From assembly GCF_018388445.1 (NCBI RefSeq), contig NZ_CP074405.1, positions 62,001 through 126,000 of the forward strand: a stretch of 64,000 bases of DNA. The letters are read 5' to 3'. The DNA is from Cellulomonas wangleii (lineage in GTDB: Bacteria > Actinomycetota > Actinomycetes > Actinomycetales > Cellulomonadaceae). The first letter of the stretch is position 1. The number at the start of each line of letters is the position of its first letter. Of the stretch, positions 1 to 8,398 are shown piece after piece. Made by a program: the position numbers and the translations under genes. The notes beneath the pieces were generated by a model, which worked only from the letters and a program-made list of their open reading frames with translations, made no database searches and was not told the origin of the DNA.

Positions 1-84
1 TTCGCCCACACCCGCACCGGGGTCGTCATGGGTGTGCTGGCCGCGGCGGGCGCGCTCGTCCCGGAGCCGTCCGAGCGCCGCTGA
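1..84 (+). CDS. C-terminal fragment of a small membrane protein (partial at left edge)
   Basis: The window opens inside a gene; frame 1 gives 27 residues before a TGA at 82-84. The visible tail contains HTRTGVVMGVLAAAGALVPEP, a short hydrophobic segment followed by a Pro/Glu end. It closely resembles the C-terminus of the protein at 3390-3905 (HTRTGVALGVLAAALALYPDP), so the two are probably paralogues about 3.4 kb apart. Function is not recognised; a small integral membrane protein is the most that can be said. Confidence 0.6.
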   Translation, partial: FAHTRTGVVMGVLAAAGALVPEPSERR

Positions 85-206
85 GGCCGCTCGCCACGCC
101 GGTGGGCGGATCCGCGGGACCGAGGACCCAGGCACCCGCTGCGACGACGCCGAAGACTTCGGGACGAGGCCACGGCACGTGGCCCGCGTCGAAAGGGAAG
201 TGCGTC

Positions 207-1202
207 ATGAGCAGCGTCCTGGTCGTCGGAGGCTCCGGTCTCCTCGGCTTCCACACGGTCCTCGAGCTGGTCGCCCGCGGGCACCGCGTCACGAGCCTGT
301 CGCTGCCGCCGGTCGCGACCGACATCACGTTCCCGGACGGCGTCCAGGCGCTGTGGGGCGACGTGGCGACGATGACGGACGACGAGCTGACGTCGCTGCT
401 CACGGACATGGACGCGGTCGTCTACGCCGCGGGCGCCGACGAGCGCACGGTCCCGCCGGCCCCCGCCGCGCACTTCTTCCACGAGGCGAACGTCCGCCCG
501 ACGCAGCGCATGGCCCGCCTCGCGCGCGCGGCGGGCGTCACGCGGTTCGTGCTGTTCGGCTCCTACACCGCCGAGTTCGCCGAGCGCTTCGACGACCTGG
601 GCTACCGCACCCACAACGGCTACCCCCGCACCCGCCTGGCGCAGGAGGAGGCCGCGTACCTCGAGGGCGACGGCGCCATGGACGTCATGGTCCTGCGGCT
701 GCCGTACATCTTCGGGCTCGTCGGGCAGCGCCGGCCCCTGTGGCAGTTCGTCCTCGACCGGGTGCAGGCGCCCGGGCCCGTCGCGGTCCTCGGTGGCTCG
801 ACGTCGTCCGTCACCGTCCGGCAGGTCGCGCAGGCGGCCGTCGGTGCGATGGAGTCCGGCACGCACGGTGCCCGCTACGCGATCAACGGGTACGACCTGA
901 CGTACGCCGAGCTGTACCGGCTGGCGTGCGAGGCGGTCGGCCGCGACCCGCAGGACGTCGTCGTCGTGCCGCTCGAGGCGATGCTGCCGTACGGCCCCCA
1001 GGCCGACGCGGCCGCCGCCGCGCAGGGCACGGAGCACGGCATCCACGTGGTCGACTCGCTGCGCTTCCAGGACCGCGACGCCGTGAGCGACATCGAGCCG
1101 ACGGCCTCCACGCTGGGCATGGAGCCCGACGACGTCGTGGCCGCGATCCGCGAGACGTTCCGCTGGTGCGTCGAGCACCCGGTGGCGACACCGGTCGGCT
1201 GA
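207..1202 (+). CDS. NAD(P)-dependent epimerase/dehydratase family protein (extended SDR)
   Basis: 331 residues. The N-terminus VLVVGGSGLLGFHTVLELVA is the Rossmann GxxGxxG nucleotide-binding loop of extended short-chain dehydrogenases. 'VYAAGAD' fits the conserved loop after beta-4, and a YxxxK-like region and a conserved 'LRLPYIFG' segment follow. These enzymes act on nucleotide sugars or related carbonyl substrates in the cytoplasm; the substrate cannot be told. I chose the ATG at 207 because a GAAAGGGAAG ribosome site sits 6 nt upstream and the Rossmann motif begins at residue 3. The frame is open further upstream to 102 but without a better site. The gene stands alone and is followed by a strong hairpin terminator. 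Confidence 0.8.
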   Translation: MSSVLVVGGSGLLGFHTVLELVARGHRVTSLSLPPVATDITFPDGVQALWGDVATMTDDELTSLLTDMDAVVYAAGADERTVPPAPAAHFFHEANVRPTQRMARLARAAGVTRFVLFGSYTAEFAERFDDLGYRTHNGYPRTRLAQEEAAYLEGDGAMDVMVLRLPYIFGLVGQRRPLWQFVLDRVQAPGPVAVLGGSTSSVTVRQVAQAAVGAMESGTHGARYAINGYDLTYAELYRLACEAVGRDPQDVVVVPLEAMLPYGPQADAAAAAQGTEHGIHVVDSLRFQDRDAVSDIEPTASTLGMEPDDVVAAIRETFRWCVEHPVATPVG

Positions 1203-1214
1203 CCGGGCACGACG

Positions 1215-1255
1215 CGACGAGGCCGGCCCGCACCCCTCTGCGGCCGGCCTCGTCG
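1215..1255 (+). terminator. Hairpin terminator after the epimerase gene
   Basis: A perfect 14-bp inverted repeat (arms 1215-1228 and 1242-1255) with a 13-nt loop starts 12 nt after the stop codon of the epimerase gene. No long U run follows, as is usual for GC-rich actinobacterial terminators. Confidence 0.7.
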
Positions 1256-1396
1256 TCGTGCCGGTGCGCGCGCCACCCGGCCCCGCGTGCGGTCCGGTTG
1301 CTCCGGTGGTGCACCTTCCCTCCGGAGGTGTCCGTTCCCTAGCCTGGCGAGGGGTCGCGACGACGCGACGGCCACCTCAGTCACCGGGGAGCGCGC

Positions 1397-2860
1397 ATGC
1401 CCGAGAGCCCGCAGGTCCACGCCACGTCCCGCCCCACCCCGCCCCCGGGCGGACCGGACCTGCGTCGGCGCACGTTCCTCGCGGTCGCCGGCGCGGCCGC
1501 CGCCGTCGTCGCCGGGGCCGGTGCGGCCGGCGCGCACGACGGGCGCGGGTGGGGACCGCGACCCCCGGTGCACCCCGGTCCGCCCCGGCACCACGGCGGC
1601 CCGGCGGGCGCCGAACGTGCGGCGGTCGCGTTCGTCCGGGCGGCCACGGACGCGTACCCGGACCTGAACACGGGCCCCCGGCTCGCGCAGAGCTACACCG
1701 ACGAGCTCGGCCTGTTCTCCACCGCGTTCGTCTACGACAACGCCCTGGCGGTCTGCGCCCTGCTCGCCGACGGGCGTCGCGGCAGCGTCGAGACCGCACG
1801 GGTGATCGGCGACGGCCTGCTCTTCGCGCAGGAGCACGACCCCGACCACGCGGACGGCCGCCTGCGGCAGGGCTACAACGTCGGCCCGTACACCTTCTAC
1901 GACGGCTCGCCCCAGCCCGACGGGTTCGTGCGCGCCGACGGTGCCGCGAACGTCGGCTGGCAGTTCGGGTTCCTCGGCACCGCGGTGGGGGACATGGCCT
2001 GGCCGGGCATCGCCCTGCTCCAGCTCTACCGCGCGACGCGTGACCCGCGGTACCGCGACGGGGCGGTGCGCATCGGCGAGTGGATCACCGCGACCACCTG
2101 GTCGACGGCTCCGCTGGGCGGCTTCTCCTTCGGCGTCGACGGCGCGAACCAGCCCGTCCCCAACGGCTCCACCGAGCACAACGTCGACTGCGTCGCCTTC
2201 TTCACCATGCTGCGCAAGGCCACCGGCGACCGGCGCTGGGGCGGTGCCGTCGAGCACGCGCGCCGGTTCGTCGAGCGCATGTGGGAGCCCGCCTCGGGCT
2301 GGTTCTGGACGGGCACCAACGACGGCGTCGAGATCAACCGCGACCCCGTCCCGCTGGACCCCGCCACGTGGAGCCGCCTCGCGATCGGCGACCGCCGCTA
2401 CGACCCCGCGCTCGACTGGGCCGCCTCCGCGCTCGCGGTCACGGACGACGCCGCGGCCCCGACGTCCCAGCTGCCCGACGGCGAGCAGGTCTCCGGCGTC
2501 ACCTTCAGCACCGCGTCGCTCACCTCGACCGCGCAGTACAACGGCATCACCGTGCACCCGCAGGGGGTGTGGCTCGAGGGCACGGCGCAGCTGGCGACGT
2601 CGCTGCTGGACCGGGACCGTCGCGGCGACCGGCAGCGCGCCGAGGCCCTGCTGGCGCAGGTGCGGCACGCCCAGGACGTGCTCGGCGGCGGGCAGCACCT
2701 GGGGGGCGTCGAGGTCGACGGCGGGGTCGTCGCCGCGTCCAGCCTGCTCGACAGCGGGTTCGGGTTCGGCTACTTCCAGGTGCAGCACGTCGGGGCGACG
2801 TCCTGGTTCCTGCTGGCCTCGACGCGGTCCAACCCGATGCGCTGGGACGGGCTGCGCTGA
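1397..2860 (+). CDS. Tat-exported protein of unknown catalytic function, possibly glycosidase-like
   Basis: 487 residues. After about 25 residues comes a twin-arginine signal (RRRTFLAVAGAAAAVVAGAGAAGA), so export is by the Tat pathway, probably with a folded cofactor or compact domain. A His/Pro/Gly-rich linker follows, then a largely helical domain with repeated aromatic and acidic motifs (LNTGPRLAQSYTDELGLFST, 'NGSTEHNVDC', 'LDWAASALAV'). This pattern resembles secreted alpha/alpha-barrel (six-hairpin) glycosidase-like proteins of actinobacteria. That is an inference from pattern, and no catalytic residues can be assigned. The ATG at 1397 follows a GGGGAG ribosome site. No partner gene is evident. 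Confidence 0.65.
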   Translation: MPESPQVHATSRPTPPPGGPDLRRRTFLAVAGAAAAVVAGAGAAGAHDGRGWGPRPPVHPGPPRHHGGPAGAERAAVAFVRAATDAYPDLNTGPRLAQSYTDELGLFSTAFVYDNALAVCALLADGRRGSVETARVIGDGLLFAQEHDPDHADGRLRQGYNVGPYTFYDGSPQPDGFVRADGAANVGWQFGFLGTAVGDMAWPGIALLQLYRATRDPRYRDGAVRIGEWITATTWSTAPLGGFSFGVDGANQPVPNGSTEHNVDCVAFFTMLRKATGDRRWGGAVEHARRFVERMWEPASGWFWTGTNDGVEINRDPVPLDPATWSRLAIGDRRYDPALDWAASALAVTDDAAAPTSQLPDGEQVSGVTFSTASLTSTAQYNGITVHPQGVWLEGTAQLATSLLDRDRRGDRQRAEALLAQVRHAQDVLGGGQHLGGVEVDGGVVAASSLLDSGFGFGYFQVQHVGATSWFLLASTRSNPMRWDGLR

Positions 2861-2882
2861 GGGGGCGGGGCCGCGGAGGACG

Positions 2883-3284
2883 TCAGCCGGTCGGACGTGC
2901 GTCGCCGTCCACGTACTGCCACCCCTCGTCCCCGCGGACGAACCGGCTGACCTCCCGCATCGACCCACGACCGGCCGGGCTGCGCCAGAACGCCTCGAAC
3001 TCGACCGTCCCGGCGGTGTCGAACGCGCCACCGCCGGACGTGGCGAGCACGTCCAGGCGGTACCAGCGCACGTCGTCGTCCAGCACGAGGTCCGCGGGCC
3101 GGGTCGAGGGGTGCCAGGAACGCCGCAGGTAGGCCGCGTCGCCGACCGCGAACGCGCTGAACCGGGACCGCATGAGCTGCTCGGCCGTGCCGGCGGCGCG
3201 CTCGCCGGCGTGCAGCGGCGCGCAGCACTCCGCGAGGGGCAGGCCGCTGCCGCAGGGGCACCGGGCGGAGGAGACGCCGGTCAT
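2883..3284 (-). CDS. YchJ-family (UPF0225) SEC-C metal-binding protein
   Basis: 133 residues. It begins with a SEC-C type zinc motif, CPCGSGLPLAECC (residues 9-21), the hallmark of YchJ proteins. The YchJ core follows ('MRSRFSAFAVGDAAYL', 'TVEFEAFWR', Trp near the end). Length matches the family (about 130-160 aa). The role of YchJ is not known; the SEC-C motif binds zinc. The ATG at 3284 has a -10-like GATACT 6 nt upstream and no Shine-Dalgarno, so the mRNA is probably leaderless. The gene is convergent with the Tat protein gene upstream of it on the map. Confidence 0.85.
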   Translation of the reverse strand: MTGVSSARCPCGSGLPLAECCAPLHAGERAAGTAEQLMRSRFSAFAVGDAAYLRRSWHPSTRPADLVLDDDVRWYRLDVLATSGGGAFDTAGTVEFEAFWRSPAGRGSMREVSRFVRGDEGWQYVDGDARPTG

Positions 3285-3389
3285 GGGACCAGTATCCCGG
3301 GTCGGGGTGGGCGCCGTGGGTGAGGGTGGGAACCCTGGGGGCCGCCCGTCGTTGACCCGGGCGCACCCACCGACCGAGGAGCGCACCCC

Positions 3390-3905
3390 ATGAGCACCGA
3401 GTCCGCCCGCATCACCGCCGCCGTCGTGGCGGGCGTGGGCACCGTCGGCTACTACGCGACGCCCGACCTGCTGCGCTCGCGGCGGGCGCGCGGCTGGGCC
3501 AAGGCGGCCTGCGTGCTGGTGGTCACCGCCGCGGGCGTGCCGGAGGCCTACCGCGGGTGGCGGGCGACGCGCGACGCCGCGGCGGGGGCGCCCGGGGCAG
3601 GATCCGACGCCGGCTCGCCCTCCGGCGGCACGGTGCCGGACGGCGCCGACGCCCCGCGCGGCGCGCTGTCCGAGGCGTGGCGGAGCGTGCCCCCGGGCTG
3701 GCGTGCCGCCCTCACCGGCGGCGCGCTCGCGGGCGCTGCCACGTCGGTCGCGCTGACCGTCGGCATCGAGCGGGCCCTGTTCCGCCGCGGCGAGGCCCGC
3801 CGCGCGTCGGGGGTGCGGCTGCCGCACACCCGCACCGGGGTGGCCCTCGGCGTCCTGGCGGCCGCGCTCGCGCTGTACCCCGACCCCGTGGACGGGTCGC
3901 GATGA
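3390..3905 (+). CDS. Small membrane protein, paralogue of the gene cut at the left edge
   Basis: 171 residues. A short N-terminal hydrophobic stretch ('ITAAVVAGVGTVGYYA') and another at 41-53 are followed by a Gly/Ala/Pro-rich linker. Two further hydrophobic segments lie in the second half, the last one near-identical in pattern to the 27-residue fragment at 1-84. Start ATG 3390 follows CGAGGAG 5-6 nt upstream. Its stop overlaps the start of the next gene (ATGA at 3902-3905), so the two are translationally coupled. Not recognised beyond 'small actinobacterial membrane protein'. Confidence 0.7.
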   Translation: MSTESARITAAVVAGVGTVGYYATPDLLRSRRARGWAKAACVLVVTAAGVPEAYRGWRATRDAAAGAPGAGSDAGSPSGGTVPDGADAPRGALSEAWRSVPPGWRAALTGGALAGAATSVALTVGIERALFRRGEARRASGVRLPHTRTGVALGVLAAALALYPDPVDGSR

Positions 3906-4573
3906 GCCCCGCCGTACCGCCGCGTGCCCTGGTGCTGGCGGGCCGCGGCCGGTACGGCGACCCGTGGCACGACCACGCGGCGACGTCCCACCGCGTCGCC
4001 CTGGAGCTCACCGCGGCGGGCCTCGACGTCGACGTGCGCAGCACCTTCCCGGACGCGCTCACCGGCCTGACGCCCGCCCACCTGCTGGTCGTCAACGCCG
4101 GCCGGGGGACCGCGGACGACGACGACGCGACCTGGCTGCCGCTGCACGAGCGCGTGCGGGACCACGCAGCCGCCGGCGGCCCCGTCCTCGCGCTGCACCA
4201 GGCGGCCAACACGTTCGGGGACAGCCCGTGGTGGGAGCACGTGGTCGGTGGCCGGTGGGTCGAGGGGACCTCGTGGCACCCGCCGCAGTCGGTCACCGCG
4301 TTCGACGTCCGCACCGGGCACCCGCTGACCGACGGGCTGGGGCCGCTCGTCGTCGACGATGAGCGGTACACCGACCTGGTCGTCGCGCCCGACGCGCACG
4401 TGCTGGTCACGCACGAGGAGGGCGGCGCGACGCACCCGGTGGTGTGGGTCGCCCCGGGCGGACGGGCGGTGTACGACGCGCTCGGGCACGACGTGGGCTC
4501 GTACGGCAGCGCCGCGCGCGCCGCGCTGCTGCGCCGCGAGGCACGCTGGCTCCTCGGGCTGCCCGTGGCGTAG
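3902..4573 (+). CDS. ThuA-like domain protein
   Basis: 223 residues. The fold pattern is that of the ThuA family (trehalose-utilisation protein, class I glutamine-amidotransferase-like fold): 'LVLAGRGRYGDPWHDH' at the N-terminus, 'LLVVNAGRGT', 'GGPVLALHQAANTFGDSPWW', 'GHPLTDGLGPL', and 'VYDALGHDVGSY' near the end. ThuA proteins are often linked to carbohydrate oxidation or trehalose use, but no sugar transporter or dehydrogenase lies nearby. The start overlaps the preceding stop by 4 nt. Family assignment is firm; substrate unknown. Confidence 0.8.
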   Translation: MSPAVPPRALVLAGRGRYGDPWHDHAATSHRVALELTAAGLDVDVRSTFPDALTGLTPAHLLVVNAGRGTADDDDATWLPLHERVRDHAAAGGPVLALHQAANTFGDSPWWEHVVGGRWVEGTSWHPPQSVTAFDVRTGHPLTDGLGPLVVDDERYTDLVVAPDAHVLVTHEEGGATHPVVWVAPGGRAVYDALGHDVGSYGSAARAALLRREARWLLGLPVA

Positions 4574-4581
4574 GCGCGCCG

Positions 4582-6033
4582 TCAGCGCAGCACGGCCACG
4601 TCGTCCCCCGTCCACAGCAGCAGCAGACCCTCGATGTCCGCGACGGCCGCCGCGTCGGGGACCTCCGTGCGCCAGACCGGTGCGCCGTCGGCCGGGTCGA
4701 CGGCGACGACCACCGCGCGGGAGCCGAGCCTGTCGATCCCGGTGACCACGAGCCGCACCCCGTCCGTGGCGACGCCGGTGACGCGCAGGTCCTCACCGAG
4801 CAGCTCGGTCGCCGACGCGTCCCAGAGCACCACACCGGTGCGGGCGTCGAGGGTGGTGACCTCGTTGCCGTCGTGCACGTGCACGCGGCCCGTGAGGACC
4901 ACCGCCTCCCGCGTGCTGACCGCCGCCGTGGCGTGCCACCGGGACTCCCCGCTCGTGACGTCCCACGCGCGCAGCCCGCCGCCGGTGGTCAGGGTCAGCG
5001 CGGGCGCGCTCGCGTCGTCGAAGGTCACGGGGACGGGGTTGCCGTCGAGGTCCACGTCCAGGTCCCGCCCGACCAACCGGGTGCGGCCCTCCACCTCCAC
5101 GACGAGCGCACGACCGTCGGGGGTCGTGCCCTGCACGGTCGACAGCACCCCGGCCGAGCCCAGCGTCGCGCCGTCGGCGGCGTCCAGCAGCTCGGCACCA
5201 CCGCCCAGGACGGCGACCGCGTCGTCCCCGACGGGCACGACCCGCACCTCGGCGCCCCACCGCAGCCACCCCCCGCCGCTGCCGGTGTCGGCGTGCACGC
5301 GCCACCGCTCCTCGCCCGTGGTGGCGTCGAGCGACCACACGGAGGTCCCGTCGGGCTGCGGTGCCGCGAGCACGACGGTCCCGCCGACGACGGCCAGCGC
5401 CGCCGCCACGGTGTCACCCGACCCCGCCGGGTAGCGGTCCGTGACGGTGCCCGTGGCGGTGTCGACCACGGCGATCTCCGCCCTGGTGGCGGGCTCGCTC
5501 GTGGCCGTCGACGACCCCGCGGCGTCACCGTCGCGGGTGCGCACCGCCGTCGCGTCGTGCATGAGGCACACCACCCGGCGCGGCAGCGCGGGACCGTCGG
5601 TGCAGTCGAGCCCGTAGCGCGCCGCCGCCGGCGGCAGCGGGGGGTCGGGGGCGGCGAGCAACGAGGCGGTCCACCCCGGCGACCCCGTCGTGCCGTCCCG
5701 CGACGTCAGCAGCATCGACCCGTCGGGGAGCAGCCGCTCCTCCAGCAGCTGCGCACCGACCACCGTCACGTCGTACGTGTCGGCGTCCAGGCGCCATGCC
5801 GGCTGCGGCGCGACGGCCAGCGGCACCAGGACACCCGGGACCAGGGCCAGCGCGGCGTTCTGGTCACGCTCCCGGGCGTCGGCGACGACCTGGGCCACCA
5901 CCAGCACCAGGGCGACGACGAGCAGGAGCGCCACCCACCACCGGCGACCACGGGGCTCCCGGACCGGTCGCGGGGCGGGAGCGTCCGGCTCGTCGTCGAG
6001 CTCGACCACCAGCGGGCGACCCACTGTGTCCAC
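4582..6033 (-). CDS. Membrane-anchored PQQ/WD-type beta-propeller protein
   Basis: 483 residues from the proposed GTG at 6033. A cytoplasmic N-terminal segment of about 35 residues, a single strong transmembrane helix (WWVALLLVVALVLVVAQVVA), then an extracellular domain of repeated blades with the signature 'SLDATTGEERWRVHADTG', 'VVAVDPADGAPVWRTEV' and 'TLDARTGVVLWDA', typical of PQQ-like (quinoprotein) beta-propellers. These usually act as scaffolds rather than enzymes. The frame stays open to 6222, so the start is uncertain; 6033 places the helix at a sensible depth and has no clear ribosome site. A cluster of hairpins lies upstream. Confidence 0.75.
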   Translation of the reverse strand: MDTVGRPLVVELDDEPDAPAPRPVREPRGRRWWVALLLVVALVLVVAQVVADARERDQNAALALVPGVLVPLAVAPQPAWRLDADTYDVTVVGAQLLEERLLPDGSMLLTSRDGTTGSPGWTASLLAAPDPPLPPAAARYGLDCTDGPALPRRVVCLMHDATAVRTRDGDAAGSSTATSEPATRAEIAVVDTATGTVTDRYPAGSGDTVAAALAVVGGTVVLAAPQPDGTSVWSLDATTGEERWRVHADTGSGGGWLRWGAEVRVVPVGDDAVAVLGGGAELLDAADGATLGSAGVLSTVQGTTPDGRALVVEVEGRTRLVGRDLDVDLDGNPVPVTFDDASAPALTLTTGGGLRAWDVTSGESRWHATAAVSTREAVVLTGRVHVHDGNEVTTLDARTGVVLWDASATELLGEDLRVTGVATDGVRLVVTGIDRLGSRAVVVAVDPADGAPVWRTEVPDAAAVADIEGLLLLWTGDDVAVLR

Positions 6034-6159
6034 GCTACCGACCCGGTGCCCTGACGGCCCCTTGTCGGCCGCGCCCGTCAGCAGCCCGTCGGCGCGCAGG
6101 ACGACGCCGGCCCGGGCCCTGCGGACCTGTGAGGTCGGTGCGACCGGACCGGGACGTGC

Positions 6160-6262
6160 GTCACCCCCCGGCCAGGGGGGAGGGACCGGGGGGTGACGGG
6201 GGGCGGACGCCGCAGCGTCCACGGGTGGGGTTCGGCGCGGGCCCCACGCCGGGCCCGCGCCG
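6160..6262. terminator. Two strong hairpins between the wall protein and the propeller gene
   Basis: Two perfect 12-bp inverted repeats lie here: arms 6160-6171/6186-6197 (14-nt loop, runs of six C and six G) and 6233-6244/6251-6262 (6-nt loop). They lie 50-150 nt after the stop of the LAxTG gene, which reads toward them, so they probably terminate its transcript. They also sit upstream of the propeller gene and could block read-through into it. Confidence 0.6.
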
Positions 6263-6315
6263 GCTGACCGCCGGGCTGCCGGTGGTGGCCGGCGCCCGGA
6301 CGGTCAGCGGTGCGA

Positions 6316-7371
6316 TCAGCCGTCCGTGGACTGCCGACGGCGCGCCAGGACGAGTGCGGCACCACCGGCGATGGCGGCGAGGGCGGCGAGCAGGCCGACC
6401 GTGACCTGCGCACCGGTCGCGGCGAGCGTGTCGCCGTCGTCCGTCGCGGACAGGACCTCGGCGCGCTCGGTCGCGGTGGGCGTGGGCGTCGGTGCCGACG
6501 GGGTGGTCACCGCGGGGGTCGGCGTCTCGGCCGGTGCGGGCAGCACCTCGGCGCGCTCCGTCGGCGTCGGGCTGGGCTCGGGTGCCACGACGACCTCCTC
6601 GACCGGTGTCGGCTCGGGGCTGGGCGTGGGCGTGACCGACGGCTCGGGCGTCGGCGTCGGCGCCTGGGTCGGCTCGGGCGTGGGCTCCGGGGCCGGAGCC
6701 GGGACCACCTCGCCCGCGTCGCACAGCGTGCCGAGGTCGACGAGCTTCTTCACGTCGTAGTGGCCGTAGTAGGCCAGGATCTCGGGCGCGAAGCCGCTGC
6801 TCGGCGGCACGATCACGGTCGGCACGACCGTGGCCAGGTCGACGCGCGTGCCGGCGATGCCGTTGCCCACCAGGTCCACCTGCAGGCCGTACGCCTCGGG
6901 GGCGGCGCAGACCGCGGCGGCGTCCTCGGTGCCGAGCTCGAGCGGGATGATCTCCGCCTTCTTCGGCAGCTTGGTGGACGCGCCGTGGCGCAGCGAGCCG
7001 TCCGCCGACGGCCACGCCCACACGGGGTGCAGGGCGACGCGGTGCTGGGGGCCGCTGTTGTGGAAGGCGGCGGGCTTGCGGGTGTCCAGCTTCTTGTACA
7101 GGAAGTAGCCGGTCGCCTTCTCGCACGTGTAGGAGTCCCACGCGATCGGCTCACCGGCGCGCTTGCCACCGCAGAGGTCGGCAGGTGCGGGCGCCGGGGT
7201 GCCGGGCTTGCCCGGTGCGGGCTTGCTCGAGCCGGGCTTGCCCTTGTCCGGGCCGGACGAGTAGCCGGGCTTGGTGGAGCCGTGGTGGCCGCCGCCGGCG
7301 GTGGCGGCGGTGGCGGGCAGCACGAGCAGCGCTGCGGCGGACAGGAGGACGATGGGGAGACGGGGGTTCAC
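6316..7371 (-). CDS. LAxTG sortase-anchored, Pro/Thr-rich cell-wall protein
   Basis: 351 residues from GTG 7371, which has GAGGAG 7 nt upstream. A Sec signal peptide (residues 2-24, ending ATA) is followed by a Gly/Lys/Pro-rich spacer and a compact domain of about 150 residues with three or four Cys (LCGGKR, 'SYTCEKATGYFLYKK', VCAAPEAYG, 'LGTLCDAGEV'). A long Pro/Thr/Glu stalk carries two copies of TERAEVL. The C-terminus is a sorting signal: LAATG (about 316-320), a hydrophobic helix and a RRR tail. LAxTG is the motif preferred by class E sortases of actinobacteria. The globular domain is not recognised; no sortase gene is in this window. Confidence 0.85.
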   Translation of the reverse strand: MNPRLPIVLLSAAALLVLPATAATAGGGHHGSTKPGYSSGPDKGKPGSSKPAPGKPGTPAPAPADLCGGKRAGEPIAWDSYTCEKATGYFLYKKLDTRKPAAFHNSGPQHRVALHPVWAWPSADGSLRHGASTKLPKKAEIIPLELGTEDAAAVCAAPEAYGLQVDLVGNGIAGTRVDLATVVPTVIVPPSSGFAPEILAYYGHYDVKKLVDLGTLCDAGEVVPAPAPEPTPEPTQAPTPTPEPSVTPTPSPEPTPVEEVVVAPEPSPTPTERAEVLPAPAETPTPAVTTPSAPTPTPTATERAEVLSATDDGDTLAATGAQVTVGLLAALAAIAGGAALVLARRRQSTDG

Positions 7372-7677
7372 GGGGGCACTCCTCGGCCGCGGACGCGTGG
7401 ACGGGTGCCGGACGGCAGCGGCCGCGCCATCGGGCGTAACGGACAATAGAGGCAAACACCCGGTTCGTGGTGAACTTCTGTCCAACTCGTGACCAAATCA
7501 TCCATTCGGTCGCAGAGGGGACCGCCTGACCAGGGGGTCTGCCGGACCCGCTCGACGGGATGCGCTGTCCGCCGCACCCCTGTCGCGCCCGTTCCCCGGT
7601 GCCCCGGGGGCGTCCCTGCGGCCGGTCGCGCGGTGCGGTTCGGGCGGTGGCCGGGGGAGAGTGGTGAGGTGACCGCG
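7372..7677. other. Intergenic region upstream of the LAxTG gene
   Basis: About 300 bp without a gene. A less GC-rich patch at 7440-7500 contains a possible minus-strand promoter for the LAxTG gene: TTCACC (7474-7469), 18-bp spacer, TCTATT (7450-7445), giving a leader of about 65 nt. The remainder toward the TetR stop codon shows nothing I can name. Confidence 0.35.
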
Positions 7678-8286
7678 TCAGGCGGTGGCGGCGAGCGAGG
7701 CGACGGCGCGCGCCAGCAGGTCGACCGACGCGTCGGCTCGCTCGTCGTCGTGGTCGGCGACCCAGGCCTGGATGATGCCGTCCGACGCGGACAGCACGAG
7801 TGCGGCCACGTGCGGGACGGGTGCCGACCACGTGACGGCCCCGTGCTGCGACCACGCGGCGAGCTGTCGCTCGATCTCCGCCAGGTACTGCTGCCGCTCC
7901 CAGGTGACGACACTGGGTCCCGCGTCGTCACGGGCGGCGCGGATCAGCTCGAACACCATCGCCTGGTGCTCGGGGTCGGCGCGGACGATGTCGAGCTGGG
8001 CGCGCACCGCGCGGCGCAGCGCCGTCTCCAGGTCGTCCGTGGCGACGGCGGCTCCCCAGGCCGCCGCGGCGCCGGTCAGCTCGCGGTCGACGAGGGCGCG
8101 CACGAGCGCCGCCTTGGAGCCGAACGCGTAGTGGAAGATCCCGTGCGGCAGGCCGGCCCGGGTCGTCACGGCGCGGGTGGTGAGGCCGGCCAGGCCCTGC
8201 TCGCGCAGCAGGGCGACCGCGGCGTCGAGCAGCTGCGCCCGGCGCTCGTCGACGGGTCGGTGGGACCCGCTCCCCGTCGTGCTCAC
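7678..8286 (-). CDS. TetR/AcrR-family transcriptional regulator
   Basis: 202 residues. The N-terminal HTH has the classic TetR layout: 'RRAQLLDAAVALLREQGLAG', 'TTRAVTTRAGLPHGIFHYAF' and 'GSKAALVRALVDREL'. The C-terminal ligand domain is helical and not assignable to a ligand. It is divergent from the GNAT gene at 8399, and the 112 bp between them hold an inverted repeat that it probably binds. The GTG start at 8286 lies 6 nt after a -10-like TAGGAT (8298-8293), so the message is probably leaderless. TetR genes next to acetyltransferases often control drug- or metabolite-responsive modification, which is only suggestive here. Confidence 0.9.
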   Translation of the reverse strand: MSTTGSGSHRPVDERRAQLLDAAVALLREQGLAGLTTRAVTTRAGLPHGIFHYAFGSKAALVRALVDRELTGAAAAWGAAVATDDLETALRRAVRAQLDIVRADPEHQAMVFELIRAARDDAGPSVVTWERQQYLAEIERQLAAWSQHGAVTWSAPVPHVAALVLSASDGIIQAWVADHDDERADASVDLLARAVASLAATA

Positions 8287-8291
8287 CGCAC

Positions 8292-8347
8292 CATCCTAGG
8301 CAGACTTGGCCAACCGACTTGGACGCATGGCCAACTCGGCCTAGCGT
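8292..8347. promoter_or_regulatory. Divergent promoter region with TetR-type operator candidate
   Basis: An imperfect inverted repeat (ACTTGGCCAA at 8304-8313 and ATGGCCAACT at 8327-8336, 8 of 10 positions complementary) has arms that each contain TGGCCA. For the plus strand, TTGGAC (8319-8324), a 17-bp spacer and TAGCGT (8342-8347) form a good promoter for the GNAT gene, lying inside the repeat. For the minus strand, TAGGAT (8298-8293) serves the TetR gene. Binding here would block both, consistent with autoregulation. Confidence 0.6.
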
Positions 8348-8398
8348 GAGCACCTCGCATCCCCGCGCCCCCCTCGTGCACCGTCCGCTGGAGAACCC

